A stretch of 64,000 bases of DNA. Origin: Cryptomeria japonica. Its lineage: Eukaryota > Streptophyta > Pinopsida > Cupressales > Cupressaceae. The DNA is taken from NCBI RefSeq assembly GCF_030272615.1, contig NC_081409.1:616763755-616827754 (forward strand), given 5' to 3'. The position numbers and the translations under genes are program-made. How positions within the stretch are numbered: the stretch's first letter is position 1; each line of letters starts with the position of its first letter. Below, in pieces: positions 10,600-21,138 of this stretch. The notes beneath the pieces were generated by a model. It saw only the letters and a program-made list of their open reading frames with translations. It made no database searches and had not been told where the DNA came from.

Positions 10600-10885
10600 G
10601 TTTGTTATTTTGTCGTACAAGGCATCTACTTTGTCGTATGGTCCAGTGAGAATTGTCGTACGAACCAGTTTAGCAAAAAAATTGGTGTTATCTTTTATCA
10701 TCTGGTCTAGTGAGAATTGTCGTACGAGCCAAGTTAGCAGAGAATTTTGTGCCATCATTTGTTGTCTGGTTCTATGAGAAAGCTCGTACGAGTTTATGTC
10801 TTCGGTCGTGTGAGATTTCTGGTTTGTCATATGAGCCTGTTTAAATTGTCGTTCGGGGCTGTATAATTTGTCGTACGAATTTATG
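10600..10885 (+). repeat. TCGTACGA motif cluster 2 in E1 leader
   Basis: About ten variants of (t/a)gtcgtacga occur here. Exact TCGTACGA occurs in gtcgtacgaacc, gtcgtacgagcc, gctcgtacgagt and gtcgtacgaatt. Longer units share ggtctagtgagaattgtcgt, so the array probably grew by duplication of about 60-70-bp units. E3 has the same array at about 30580-30880 and 31890-32045. Confidence 0.82.
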
Positions 10886-11436
10886 TCTCTGTCTGGCAGA
10901 ACTATCTTCTTGCATGTCTTTTTCAGATCTGTCATATTTGCTTGGTCAATTTACAGTGAGCATAAACACCTGTCATCTGTCATTTTGTGCTTAGATTGTC
11001 TCCTTTATTGGCTTGGTCAAGTTATCATCTGTCAAATCAGACTCTAGAAATAGACACCTCAAGATTTTCAAGTATTCACACTCAACAAGTTCAAGATCTA
11101 AATATCTCAAAGTGCATCATCACCCTCTTTGATAAACTGATCACTCAAAAACATAGTTTCTCATCAGGATCTATCATCCTTTATCACGAAACTACAATGT
11201 TTGGTTAGGACAACCTTGTCCCACATCATAGGATATATCATTCCTATTGGACTTGGTTTTTATCAAAATCATCATCATTGCACTCCAAAACTGAAGATTG
11301 ACAAACTTGCAAACTTTTAAATACTTGAATCACCTTTTCGTGTCGTATCACTCTATCGCACTTACATTGACAGTTGATCACTTATCAAAACAAATTTTGG
11401 ACAATCGAATCCTAGCGCAATATCTAACACACATGT

Positions 11437-12867
11437 ATGCCCGTTTTAACCAGGGCTCAGAGACGAAAAATTGCAGAAACGAAAATAGAAACATCAGAAA
11501 TAACTGAAGAGCATAGAAACATGGAACACGAAGATGAAATACAAGTTGAAGAAGAAATAATAGAACAACATGTCAGAGACATCAAAAAATATCCTCAATT
11601 CGATAAATTTATCCAGAAATTATTGGAGGGAGAAAAAGAAAAATATTTCCTAATATTAGCAAAATCTGGTGCTACACTCCCCCAAGATTTTGATGTGAAC
11701 AAATTGATACAAAAGAAAAGCAACCCTACCCCTAATAATGAACAATATGAGGATATTTTTGGTGTCAAAATGAATGACACGTCGATTCCTAGTAACACCA
11801 AAACCAATGAGGAAACTTACATTCCCAAAAGGGATGAAGTAGAAATTCTGAATAACGTTCAATCCAATGAAGATACAAGAAGGGGTAGAGATGATACAAG
11901 AAGAGATCCAGATCCGCCTAGAATGCAAAATCATGGTTATACAAGAACAAATCATGTTGATAATCCTATCACAACTCTCACGCAATAAATACAAACACTG
12001 AAAACACAAATTCAAGATATGCAGAGAGGAAATGTTAGAAGATACTCACTTCAAGAAATTTGTCCTTATCCATTCGACAGAAATTTAAACATGAGACCAT
12101 TTCCTATAGGTTCTGAAACTCCTAGATATGAAAAATATGATGGAAGAACTGACCCTCAAGATCATATACGAGAATTTTGCATAATGATTATGGAGTTTGC
12201 ACATGAGGATACCTACTTGATGAGATTATTTCCGAAAAGCTTAACTGGACTAGCTATGGAATGGTTCTCCAAACTTCCACCTGGAATCAGATCATTCTCA
12301 GAATTGGTGGATAAGTTTGTTTCACAATACTCTTACAACATACAACATGAAGTAACAATGCTAGACCAATGCAATGCCAAACAAAAGAGTGGAGAACCTT
12401 TCATGACATTTTTACAATGATGGAGACGGTTAGCTTCATGATATCCTCGTACAGTGCCAAAGTATGAAAAACTGGACATATTCATCGACAACCTAAATGA
12501 TCAAATGAGTTATTATCTAAAAATGCAAGGAAATCAAAGTTTCGGAAAGATGATTGATAATGGAATCAGAATGGAGGAAGCCATGATAAAGAAGGGTGAG
12601 TTGAAAATATACAAAGAAGGAGTTAACCCTCCTAACAACACTAATACCAACAATCATAATGATAAGCCAAAGTTTTTGAATAGAAATCATAATGTCGTCA
12701 ACAATGGAATAGTGGATAACAACAATGTGAAACCAAAACAACCAGTTTTTAATTTATCCCATCACTCAGCAGCGGCTCAGCAAAACAATCATCACCAAAA
12801 AGCAACTATCAAAAATTTCTTTCAAAGACAATTTACAAGTATTGGTGACCCCTTGGGTCAGCACTAA
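11437..12867 (+). pseudogene. gag: E1 gag (capsid region), decayed
   Basis: The ATG at 11437 opens MPVLTRAQRRK, matching the start of the E4 gag (LVVTRSQ) and the E3 remnant (ILTRAKR). A charged N-terminal region follows, then the retrotransposon gag capsid domain from about 12100: YDGRTDPQDHIREFCIM, TYLMRLFPKSL, AMEWFSKLPPGIRSF and KFVSQYSYNI. All pieces lie in one frame but are cut by stops at 11986 (TAA), 12418 (TGA) and just after. The tail is Asn-rich. Gag would form the virus-like particle in the cytoplasm; this copy cannot. Confidence 0.88.
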
Positions 12868-12899
12868 AGACACTTCTCACAAACAAATTGATTACTTTT

Positions 12900-13400
12900 C
12901 TATAAGAAAGGAACTATGAACCTCAAGTAAAACCACCTTGGTGGAATGATAACCATTATTGTGATTTCCATCGAAACAAGGGACATCACACAGATAATTG
13001 TTAGCAGTTGAAACATTTCATCCAAGATTTGATTGATAATGAAGTAATAACTGTGGATGGACATACAACAAACGAAACTCATATAGATTTTAAAACTCTG
13101 CTTCCAAACTATGAGAAGGGTGAATCATCAACAACAAATAATGGTAAGGGTAAAGCGAAGGTAAACTACGCTCATACATATGATAATGTGGTAAATGTGA
13201 TTGTAGTTAAAGAAAAGCAAAATCAAGAACCTTCTCATGCTATCACAAGAAGCAAAGCTAAATTTGTTTTGTCGAGTCCTACAACAAACACGTCATCCAC
13301 TACAAAACAATATAATCTAGTGGAACAATTGCAGAAAACGCCCACCCAAATATTCAATATCACAATTACCCCTTTCTCCTAAATCATTTGGAAAACCATC
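12900..13400 (+). pseudogene. gag: E1 gag C-terminal zinc-knuckle segment
   Basis: After a frameshift near 12870-12910 the reading continues with NYEPQVKPPWWNDNHYC and then C-D-F-H-R-N-K-G-H-H-T-D-N-C. This is the CCHC-like box of Tat elements (YC-x2-H...GH-x4-C), followed by QLKHFIQDLID. A stop (TAG) falls directly after the last Cys. The downstream SKAKFVLSS and VEQLQKTPTQIF segment normally leads into protease. Here it runs straight into the post-protease spacer at about 13385, so the protease has been deleted. Confidence 0.75.
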
Positions 13401-13422
13401 AAACTCTAAACAACAACCAATT

Positions 13423-13677
13423 GTGAAACATCTTTCGATAATTGATGGAGCCTTTGTTAGTGTTAGGACCTTATTAGAGGAAAAAGAAGACAAAGATGTA
13501 CTACAGTGGCTATACAAAGATGAAGAAGTTCAACAAAATATCAATAATGTCTGCATACCTACAAAAAAGTATGGCAAAGGATTTGACATTCTCAGAAAGA
13601 TGGGATACACTGGAACGGGTCCTATAGAGAAAATAAAAGAAGGTATATCAGAACCTATCCAACCTCATACTCAATAG
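13423..13677 (+). pseudogene. E1 post-protease segment with G-patch-like motif
   Basis: The ORF has an acidic stretch (EEKEDKDVLQWLYKDEE) and then KKYGKGFDILRKMGYTGTGP followed by a Lys/Glu-rich continuation and SEPIQP. The spacing of aromatic and Gly residues (GF..h..MGY.G.GP) fits the G-patch, a short RNA-binding or helicase-cofactor motif. E4 has the same segment directly after its protease, which places it as a protease-linked module, as in some retroviruses. The assignment is by motif only. Confidence 0.6.
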
Positions 13678-14683
13678 GATAAGTTACTTTACTAGAAGAC
13701 ACATCTTTTAGCCAACAACAAGAGGAATATGAAAATAGACAAGAAAAACTAGCAATTGAAAGAGAAGAAACATCAGCTAAGAAACAAACACAAGCAAACA
13801 TGAAATGGGAAAAGAAGCAAGCTTCAAACCAACAGGAAAAAAAAACTAAAAGCACCTCCCAGATAGCCTTAAATCTCAATCAAAACAAGCATGAACCAAG
13901 TAAAATCAAGGAGAACTCATACCAAGGTTGACAGAACTCAATCTTAGTCCCGAAGAGGTTGAATATGAAAGAAGAAAAGATATAACAATAAAAGCTAAAG
14001 AAACAAATCAAATACTATATGAACAAATTTATAGATTGTGGGCTGCAAGTGATACAAATTCTAATGAATGGGAATGGGATTCCTATCACTCTAAAGAATC
14101 AGCTGAAGAAAATTTCTTTGAAGAAGATGTAGGAGTCGATGTAGTTCACACGTATGCAGGGCAAACGTTAGGAACTAGTTCACTTGAATCAGAATCACAT
14201 TCGGCTGACTTGGACTTAATCGAGGACGATCAGGAGCTTCTGGTGTGAGGTCATTCTGATGAGAGTATCATTCTAGACATTGACATACATATTGAAAACT
14301 TTGATACATCCATCATGACCCTTGATACTCTCGAAACATCTCAACTTGAGGACCCCTACCTCAAATCCACCATGAACTTATTGATTGGGAAAATGAAGGA
14401 CATACTGCCATTGATACCTTTCCGAATGAACACGCCATATCTGTATAACCAATGCAATTTAACCCGCAACAACTCTCACTAGGAATTTCAGCAACGCATC
14501 TTCCAATCAAGTGGGTGCCAAATCTCCTAGTCACAAAAAGGAAAATAAAGAAAACAATATCAAGTCTAATGTTGAAAACCATTTCTTGGCAACATTAGAT
14601 CAGGAAAAAGTAAAAAGAAAGGACACATCTAATGGTGAAACCTCCTCGAGGCACCGGAATATGGGAGATTTGACACTTTACCT
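13678..14683 (+). pseudogene. E1 pol linker region between G-patch and RT
   Basis: This is a low-complexity Lys/Glu-rich reading with many stops and shifts. It then shows a conserved acidic piece, VGVDVVHTYAGQTLG and LDLIEDDQELLV (13928-14248), that recurs in E3 (28826-29056, minus) and in weaker form in E4 (VDTIHTY, near 53875). Conservation in three elements suggests it was once translated as an inter-domain linker. No fold is recognised. Confidence 0.6.
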
Positions 14684-15868
14684 GTGCACTATCAAGAAAG
14701 GTCATCCATTTTGATCGAACCAACAAAGGCGGTTAACATTGGGACAACAGAGCAACCAAAGATCCTACATCCAGCAACTTCTCTGTCAGAAGAAGAAATG
14801 CAACAATATATGGAATTCTTCAAACAACAGCAAATCAATTTCGCCTGGTCATATGCAGACATGTCGGGGTTAGATCCAAAGCTTATTATGCATCACTTAA
14901 ATATCAGTCCAGGAGCCAAACCAGTTAAACAAAAATTAAGGATAATGCATCTGCATATCGCTCTCCTAGTCAAAGTAGAATATAAGAAATTATTGGATGT
15001 CGAATTCATCAAACCTGTAGCTTATCCTCAATGGGTATCCAACATTTTTCCTATTTCAAAACCAGACAAAAGTATCAGAATATGCACAGACATCAAAGAT
15101 CTTAATAATGCATGTCCAAAGGATGACTTTCCTTTGCCTAACATTGACATCATTGTAGATTTAACTGCTGGACACTCCATGTTTTCTGTAATGGATGGTT
15201 TCTCTAGATACAATCAGATTAAAATAGCACCCGAAGATCAAGAAAAGATAGCTTTAAAATGCCCATGGGGTACTTTCTAATGGAACGTCATGCCTTTTGG
15301 ACTAAAGAACGCAGGTGCTACATATCAGAGAGCTATGACAACGATATTCCATGACATGATGCATACATTCATGGAAGACTATGTGGATGACATCTTGGCA
15401 AAATCATACAACAAAGAAGACCATATAGGAATACTAGAAAAGATCTTTGACAGGTTAGAACAATATAAGATACGACTCAATCCTAAGAAATGTGCCTTTG
15501 GTGTCACTTCAGGCAAGCTATTGGGATACATTGTTTCAGCTAGAGGTATCGAAGTAGATCCAGCTAAGGTCAAAGCAATCATGGAGATGGCATCTCCCAA
15601 GAATATAAGTAAACTCAAATCACTCCAAGGAAGACTCCAGTCAATCAGAAGATTTGTTGCTCAACTGGCAGATAAATGTCAACCATTTACACATCTATTA
15701 CACAAAAATGTTCATTTCAAGTGGGACCATCAATGTGAGGACACGTTCAACAAGATCAAGGCATATCTCATGCAACCACCTGTCCTAATGTCACCAATTC
15801 TAGGAAATTCATTGTTACTCTATGTATCGACCATTGAAGTATCATTAGGGGTTCTGCTCGCACAATAG
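14684..15868 (+). pseudogene. pol: E1 reverse transcriptase
   Basis: The Ty3-type RT has all landmarks in one frame, broken by one TAA at 15278-15280. These are IFPISKPDKSIRICTD, DLNNACPKDDFPLPNID, FSVMDGFSRYNQIKIAPED, CPWGTF-stop-WNVMPFGLKNAGATYQRAM, the catalytic YVDD at 15380-15391, LNPKKCAFGV and LGYIVSARGIEVDPAKV. The catalytic box is intact, but the frame ends at a TAG at 15867, after SLGVLLAQ. It copied element RNA into cDNA inside the particle. Relatives in the window are the E4 copy, which has lost the last Asp, and E3, from which RT is absent. Confidence 0.92.
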
Positions 15869-16547
15869 GATAATGAAGAAAAAGAACGAGCCATCTACTA
15901 CATTAGCAAAATATTAGTGGGATACAAGCTCAACTATTCTCCAACAGAAAAAGCATGCTTGGCGGTGGTTTTTGCTTCTCAAAAATTAATACACTATCTA
16001 CTATCTCACTCCATCAAGTTGATAGCTAAAATCGATCAATTGAAGTATTTACTCAGCAAGGCAACATTAACAGGATGATTAGCAAAATGGATCATGATCC
16101 TTAGTGAGTTTGATATTGAATATGTAGACAGAAAAGCTAACAGTCACCACAAAAACATGGCAATTATACTTTGATGGTTCATATACACAACATGGAACAA
16201 TAGCAGGTATTCTATTCATTACACCACAAGGTCATACAATTCCAAAAGCATACAAATTAAGCTTTCCATGCACCAATAATATAGTTGAATATGAAGCTTT
16301 GGTTATAGGCATCAAAATGGCTATAGAATGGAACATTACACAACTTCAAGTCTTTGGAGATTCTCAGCTCGTCATTAATCAAATCAATGAAGAGTATCAA
16401 ACAAAGGACAAAACAAATTTGCCTTATAAAAAGATGGTTGATGATATCAAGAAATACTTTTTAGAAATAACTTTTCAGAAAATTCCAAGGAATGACAACA
16501 AAGCAGTAGATGCCATGGCTACACTTGCTTCTCTCCTTCAGACATAG
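15869..16547 (+). pseudogene. pol: E1 RNase H and second (archaeal-like) RNase H
   Basis: The first RNase H is seen as ERAIYYISKILVGYKLNYSP, ACLAVVFASQKLIHYLLSHS and LAKWIMILSEFDIEYVDRKA. The sequence then shortens by a deletion and enters a second RNase H. This has YFDGSYTQHG (first Asp), NNIVEYEALVIGIKMAIEW (Glu), VFGDSQLVINQI (Asp) and PRNDNKAVDAMA. Two successive RNase H domains, with the second resembling archaeal/plant RNase HI, are a known Tat-lineage trait. Stops at 15867 (TAG) and near 16078 break the first domain, and the deletion joins them out of frame. Confidence 0.85.
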
Positions 16548-17909
16548 GAAAATCAAGAGTGTTATGAATTCCTGGTGGAAAAGTTGTTTTACCCTGCTCA
16601 TAATTGTATTGATTCCCAAACTATTTGTCACCTTGTCGGGCATGATTCCTCCCCCTATGGCCAAACTTATACATACCTGAAAGATAATATACTCCCTCCT
16701 GACTTATCGAAGAACCAAAAGAGAAACTTTATTCGCCAATACTCCCATTATACTCTTGTCGCAGATACCCTATTTAAATGAGTTCTAGACGGTAATCTTT
16801 TAAGATGTCTCGAACAAGAAGAATCTGAGAAGGCCTTACATGAAGTCCATAACGGCATTTGTGGCACTCATTCAAGTGGTCTTACCCTTTTGAAAAAACT
16901 CATACGCTTGGGCTATTATTGGCCAACTATGGAACGAGATTATTTTTAGATAGCTAGAACATGCAAACAATGTCAGATCCATGGGAATTTGATTCATGCA
17001 CCAGCACAAGAACTTCATGCTTTGGCAACATCTTGGCCTTTCTGCTAATGGGGTCTTGATCTAGTAGGAAAGATAAATCCTTCTTCATCTAATGGTCACA
17101 AATTCATCCTTGTAGCTACAGAATATTTCACAAAATGGATTGAGGCAGTACCTCTCACAAATATCACAGGAAAACAAATTGTTGCATTTATCTTGAACTA
17201 CATCATCTGTCGTTATGGAATACCCATGACTATTATCACTGATAATGGGCGACCATTCAAGAATCGGGATGTATAAGAGCTATATGAAAAATTCAAGATC
17301 CAACATAGATTTTCCACACCCTATTATCCACAAGGGAATGAGAAAGCAGAAGCATCAAACAAAACTATTCTGAAAATCCTCAAAAAGATAGTGAATGATG
17401 CTGGAAGAGATTGGCATATTCAATTGAACCCTGCTCTATGGGCCTATCATACTAGTATCCGCACACCAACAGGTGACACACCTTTCTCTCTTGTTTATGG
17501 ATTAGAAGGAATACTGCCAATAGAAGTAGAGATACCTTCTCTACGAGTATCATTAAAAGGTCGTATCCTAGATGAACAATAACGAGTATCTAGATTGCAG
17601 GAGTTAGAATTGATCCATGAATGAAGACAAAATGTCTTTGATCATTTAAAGGTATATCAGCAAAGAATGTGCCAAAGTTATAATCACAGGGTCAAATCGA
17701 GAACATTTCAAATTGGGGAACTAGTACTAAAGGAAAATCCACGCAACCAGGCAGATCGAGAAAAGAAAGGAAAGTTCGAACCAAACTGGTTAGGTTCGTT
17801 TGTGATCACAACAGTATTTGGGTCAGGAGCATATCAGCTATCCACACAAGATGCAGATCGGCTTGATGAACCCATCAATAGCATGCATCTGAATAAGTTT
17901 TATGTCTGA
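16548..17909 (+). pseudogene. pol: E1 integrase
   Basis: The HHCC zinc-binding region reads EVHNGICGTHSSG and CKQCQIHGNL. The DDE core is visible as WGLDLVGKI (first Asp), IITDNGRPFKN (second Asp) and GNEKAEASNKTI (Glu). It is followed by NDAGRDWHIQLNPALWAYHT and TPTGDTPFSLVYG. The C-terminal part (17667-17909) has FQIGELVLKENP, KFEPNWLGSFVI and MHLNKFYV before the pol stop. No chromodomain follows, as expected for Tat. At least six in-frame stops (TAG, TAA, TGA) scatter through it. Confidence 0.9.
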
Positions 17910-18060
17910 AAAAATAGAAAAATCAAAAACAGTGAAAAAGCAGAAAAATCAAAAACAGTGAAAAAGCAGAAAAATCAAAAAAATAGTGAAAAAATAGAAA
18001 ATCCAAAAACAGTGAAAAAGAAGAAAATAAAAAAAAATCAAATATGAGAAAAAGTGCAAT
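17910..18060 (+). repeat. A-rich tandem repeat after E1 pol
   Basis: Units like gaaaaagcagaaaaatcaaa, each followed by aacagt, repeat about five times. Equivalent A-rich tracts sit directly after the pol stop in E3 (26270-26460, minus), E2 (39850-39905, minus) and E4 (58939-59045). The low-complexity Phe-rich ORFs on the opposite strand are an artefact of this tract. Confidence 0.8.
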
Positions 18061-19002
18061 AAAAACAGATGGTGAAAACCTGGCAAATAGGAGCTATCTG
18101 TCTACTAGCTCTTCCATCTATTAGTTTATGCATCCTTCCGCTTGCATTCATTCAGCGTTGTTCATATCCATAATAAAGCCTTGTACATACGCAGGCATCC
18201 CAGGTGGCTTCTTGCCATGGTTTGAATCATTGGGTATATCATACTAAATTTGTTGCTAGGCTTGGGCCAAAATCCTACACCTAGCTGGGGGCAAAAAATT
18301 TGATCATTTTGAGCTTAATCAAACAAGAAGAGCAACAATCGGGCAACCCTTATCAAGTGAAAACTGAGACACATCCAACGTTGAACATGAGATCAAATTA
18401 TCAACCATCAAACTATCACAAAGTCAGTCTAAGAACATCACACACCTTTCAATGGATGATATCTTTTAACATGCTTGTTCAACTTTTATATCTTGATTTT
18501 CACTATCATGATTTCTGAGTAACTCCAAGATGTCTCTAACTAGAGGAACAAGGAAGGAACATGATATTTTCCTTATCTGTTGTCTATAAATTAATCATTA
18601 ATATGTGCAAATTTGTCTCAGGATGTGATCATCGGAGTATCATCAAAGACATTTCCGATTTGCATATTGAAATGGTTAATATTGCCTATTTTACACAAGC
18701 AACACTCAGGTCATCTTGGTTCAATTAATATACCTCAATGCTTGTGCTAACTTGCCATATGAAAATCCAGGAAAGTCATGCTTAATTCATCATGTTTTAA
18801 TTATACCATTGATGTTTTCACTCACTTCCCACATTTTAAAAAGCTCAATGATGACAAAAAACGCAATAACCTAGTGTCCGGCCATAGCTTTTCATTTCAT
18901 TTGCATTGGCCTTTGCATTTAGCTTGTATTTCATTCTTGCATGGGATCCCACATTCTCATTTTATCCAAGGTTAAATATATCATAGGAATCATCAAGGCA
19001 TC
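18061..19002 (+). other. E1 proximal 3' UTR, conserved blocks
   Basis: There is no gene here. Shared with E2, E3 and E4 are gtgaaaacctggcaa (18074), ctagctgggggcaaaa (near 18280) and a pair of related blocks. The pair is tcatcttggttcaattaa...cttgtg (18711-18752) and catcatgttttaattataccattgatgtttt (about 18788-18817). Short ORFs here are not conserved as protein. Confidence 0.7.
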
Positions 19003-20495
19003 TGATAGTTCTGATACTTAATATAACTACAGATCCAATAGCCAACAAGATGAGAGGGGGGGGGGTGAATCATACAAACTTAATCATCCATAAAAACATC
19101 AGATTCAACCTCGGTAACATATATCAGTCATTTAATCAAAAACTGTCAAACATGCAAACTCAAAAGCATATGAACAATATAAACCTCATAACACCAGATT
19201 TAACGTGGAAACCCAAATAGGGAAAAACTACTGTGGGATTTCAGACCCACTAAGAAATATACTCTTCTGGAGTATGCTCAGTTAAAAGCAAATCCTGTTA
19301 AAGATTACAAACACATTGCTAGATGTGACCTGGTTAAGGGATTTCCCTCAGATCTGTTAGGATCTTCACTTTGTTAGAAGTGACCTTGTCAAAGGATTTC
19401 AAACACTCAATCAGAATGTCACCTTATTAGAGGATTTACATATAAGATTGTTAAGTCCACTCGGTTAAGAGATTTCCTATCACTTTCACAAAATAACAGT
19501 AATACAATCTATCTGCAACTTCACATCTGAAATGCTAAAGCAGATTCCTATTTGTTCAATACAATCTAGACATAGAACTAATCTTGTCTATCTGTTGGGC
19601 ATCAATACTCTGTTATTCTAATAGGTCTTCAAGCTTCTATGCTCGTTAATCACTATGTAGCATCCCTGTGCATACACTTGCCCGCATACATTGTTTATCA
19701 ACAGTTCCTTATTTATAAACAATCTTCTAACCGCTTAATCTCCTTGATCACATTTTCCATGATCAATCATAGCCATGAGATCTTCAATCTTGTCCACGTT
19801 CATTGTATCTTTTGACCTGAAAACATTTTACCCCGCCTTGGAACTTGCACAATCACCTTGGAACTTGTGTTAGATAATGCGGTTCAATTTGAGCTGTAGA
19901 TCTTCTTGCCGACTTTCCATTGCCTTAGATTCATTTAACAAACTTCTTTTACGGCTTGCCAATCATTGATCTGCTCCAGCTCATCGGCATCTTTCATTAA
20001 ATATCACATGTAAACATTTAATGCATTCTATTATGGCTCGGTTACAACTCGGTGAATACTAAACTTCACTCGATAGACATTATGTCTTCATTAACCGACT
20101 GTGATAACCTTAGGGTTTACCGACTAGGTTCCTTAGGGTTTACCAACTAGGTTCTTTGCTTGATAACATAGTATAGTATTAACCTTTACATTTTACAACA
20201 TATGTATGATGTTAAAACAATCTAAAACATCAAGATCTCATCATTGTCTGACTCGGTAGAGTTGCCCATTGAATAACTTATCCCCTTATTCATCATATTC
20301 TTTCCTGTGTCTTTATCGACTTCTTTATAATCTTCATATCATATTTCTTAAGATATGGCAACATCATACTGTATTAGAAAATCAATTTCTTGACATCAAT
20401 GACAAAATAATAATATCAAGATAGTAAAACATCTTTAATCAGTTATGTCCATAATCATCAACAACCTTCTCAATATCCTTGTAATATTGCCAACA
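19003..20495 (-). mobile_element. S2: solo LTR, TGTTGGCA family
   Basis: This 1.49-kb insertion in the E1 3' UTR has perfect TSDs GCATC (18998-19002 and 20496-20500). On the minus strand it starts TGTTGGCAATATTAC and ends AACTATCA, so both termini are canonical. TATA box on the minus strand at 19710-19717. It is closely similar to S1 and S4, with a poly-G tract (plus strand) beside gtgaatcata near 19057. Confidence 0.93.
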
Positions 20496-21138
20496 GCATC
20501 ATCATGAGTGTAAACGCAATCAGAATGATGACTCATCTCTCTCCAGATATTATCGACCCAGCAAAAATCTTATATTCCCCCCTCAACATAACCAACATCA
20601 GCATATCTAAATCTTCCTGCAACTTGATATCAACAAACTGTCAGTTCTTTATCCAATCAACCTTATCAATTATATTAATCAATCGCATCTAAATCAATCC
20701 TATCATGTCTTATACAGGATGTATCTTTCCTGAAACCAGACATTCTAATCATGTCTTATATAGGATATATCATTCCTGAAACCAGACGCTTTGATCATCT
20801 TTGTCTTATACAGGAGGTGTCATTCCTGAAACCAGATTGAATATCAATCTTATCAATCTAATCAATCAGTTTATATCAATAATCAAAAACCACATCACCG
20901 TGATCATAGAACTCACATTTTCATCAACCACAGTTGCAGAAATCAAATCATTTCTAATCGGGATATCAATTTCACAAAGATCCAAACACTCCAAAGGTCA
21001 ATTATCTCAATTGATCTCCCGAGGGGGCATCATCATACCGTAATTTATCAATCAATAGCTGGGGCATCCTATCGATCTAAAATGAGATTATTCTTTGAAT
21101 CAACGTGTCATCACACCTCGCTTCAAAGGGGGGCAAAA
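20496..21138 (+). other. E1 distal 3' UTR with ~48-bp tandem repeats
   Basis: Three successive units at about 20700-20845 share cttata(c/t)agga, cattcctgaaaccaga and a variable spacer. The same array is present in E3 (25015-25150, minus). One unit carries an 18-bp sequence also found in the leader (11228-11245). The region ends with the polypurine tract. No gene is seen. Confidence 0.75.
21125..21133 (+). other. E1 polypurine tract
   Basis: aaagggggg, followed by caaaa and then the 3' LTR start TGTATACACC at 21139. E3 and E2 have the matching sequence on the minus strand at 24704-24712 and 33325-33333. Confidence 0.88.

Larger units (their letters stand above)
9380..11436 (+). other. E1 untranslated leader
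   Basis: This is a 2-kb region between primer site and gag. It has no long conserved ORF. It contains two clusters of the palindrome TCGTACGA and variants (9450-9560 and 10600-10885), and a GC-rich block at about 9930-10010 that is conserved in E3 and E4. It also has an 18-bp sequence at 11228-11245 repeated in the 3' UTR (20760-20777). A tttgcag/gttgcc sequence near 9750 could be a splice acceptor, but this is not proven. Antisense ORFs here arise from the repeats. Confidence 0.75.

Noticed and set aside
10546-10935. 129-codon antisense ORF in the E1 leader
   Set aside because: It reads through the TCGTACGA array; the E3 equivalent is frameshifted and the repeated residues follow the DNA repeat.
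18778-18975. Small ORF in the E1 3' UTR
   Set aside because: The matching UTR in E2-E4 is conserved as nucleotides but the frame is not kept.
20700-20845. CRISPR-like repeat array
   Set aside because: Only three diverged units of about 48 bp without regular spacers, within a plant retroelement UTR.
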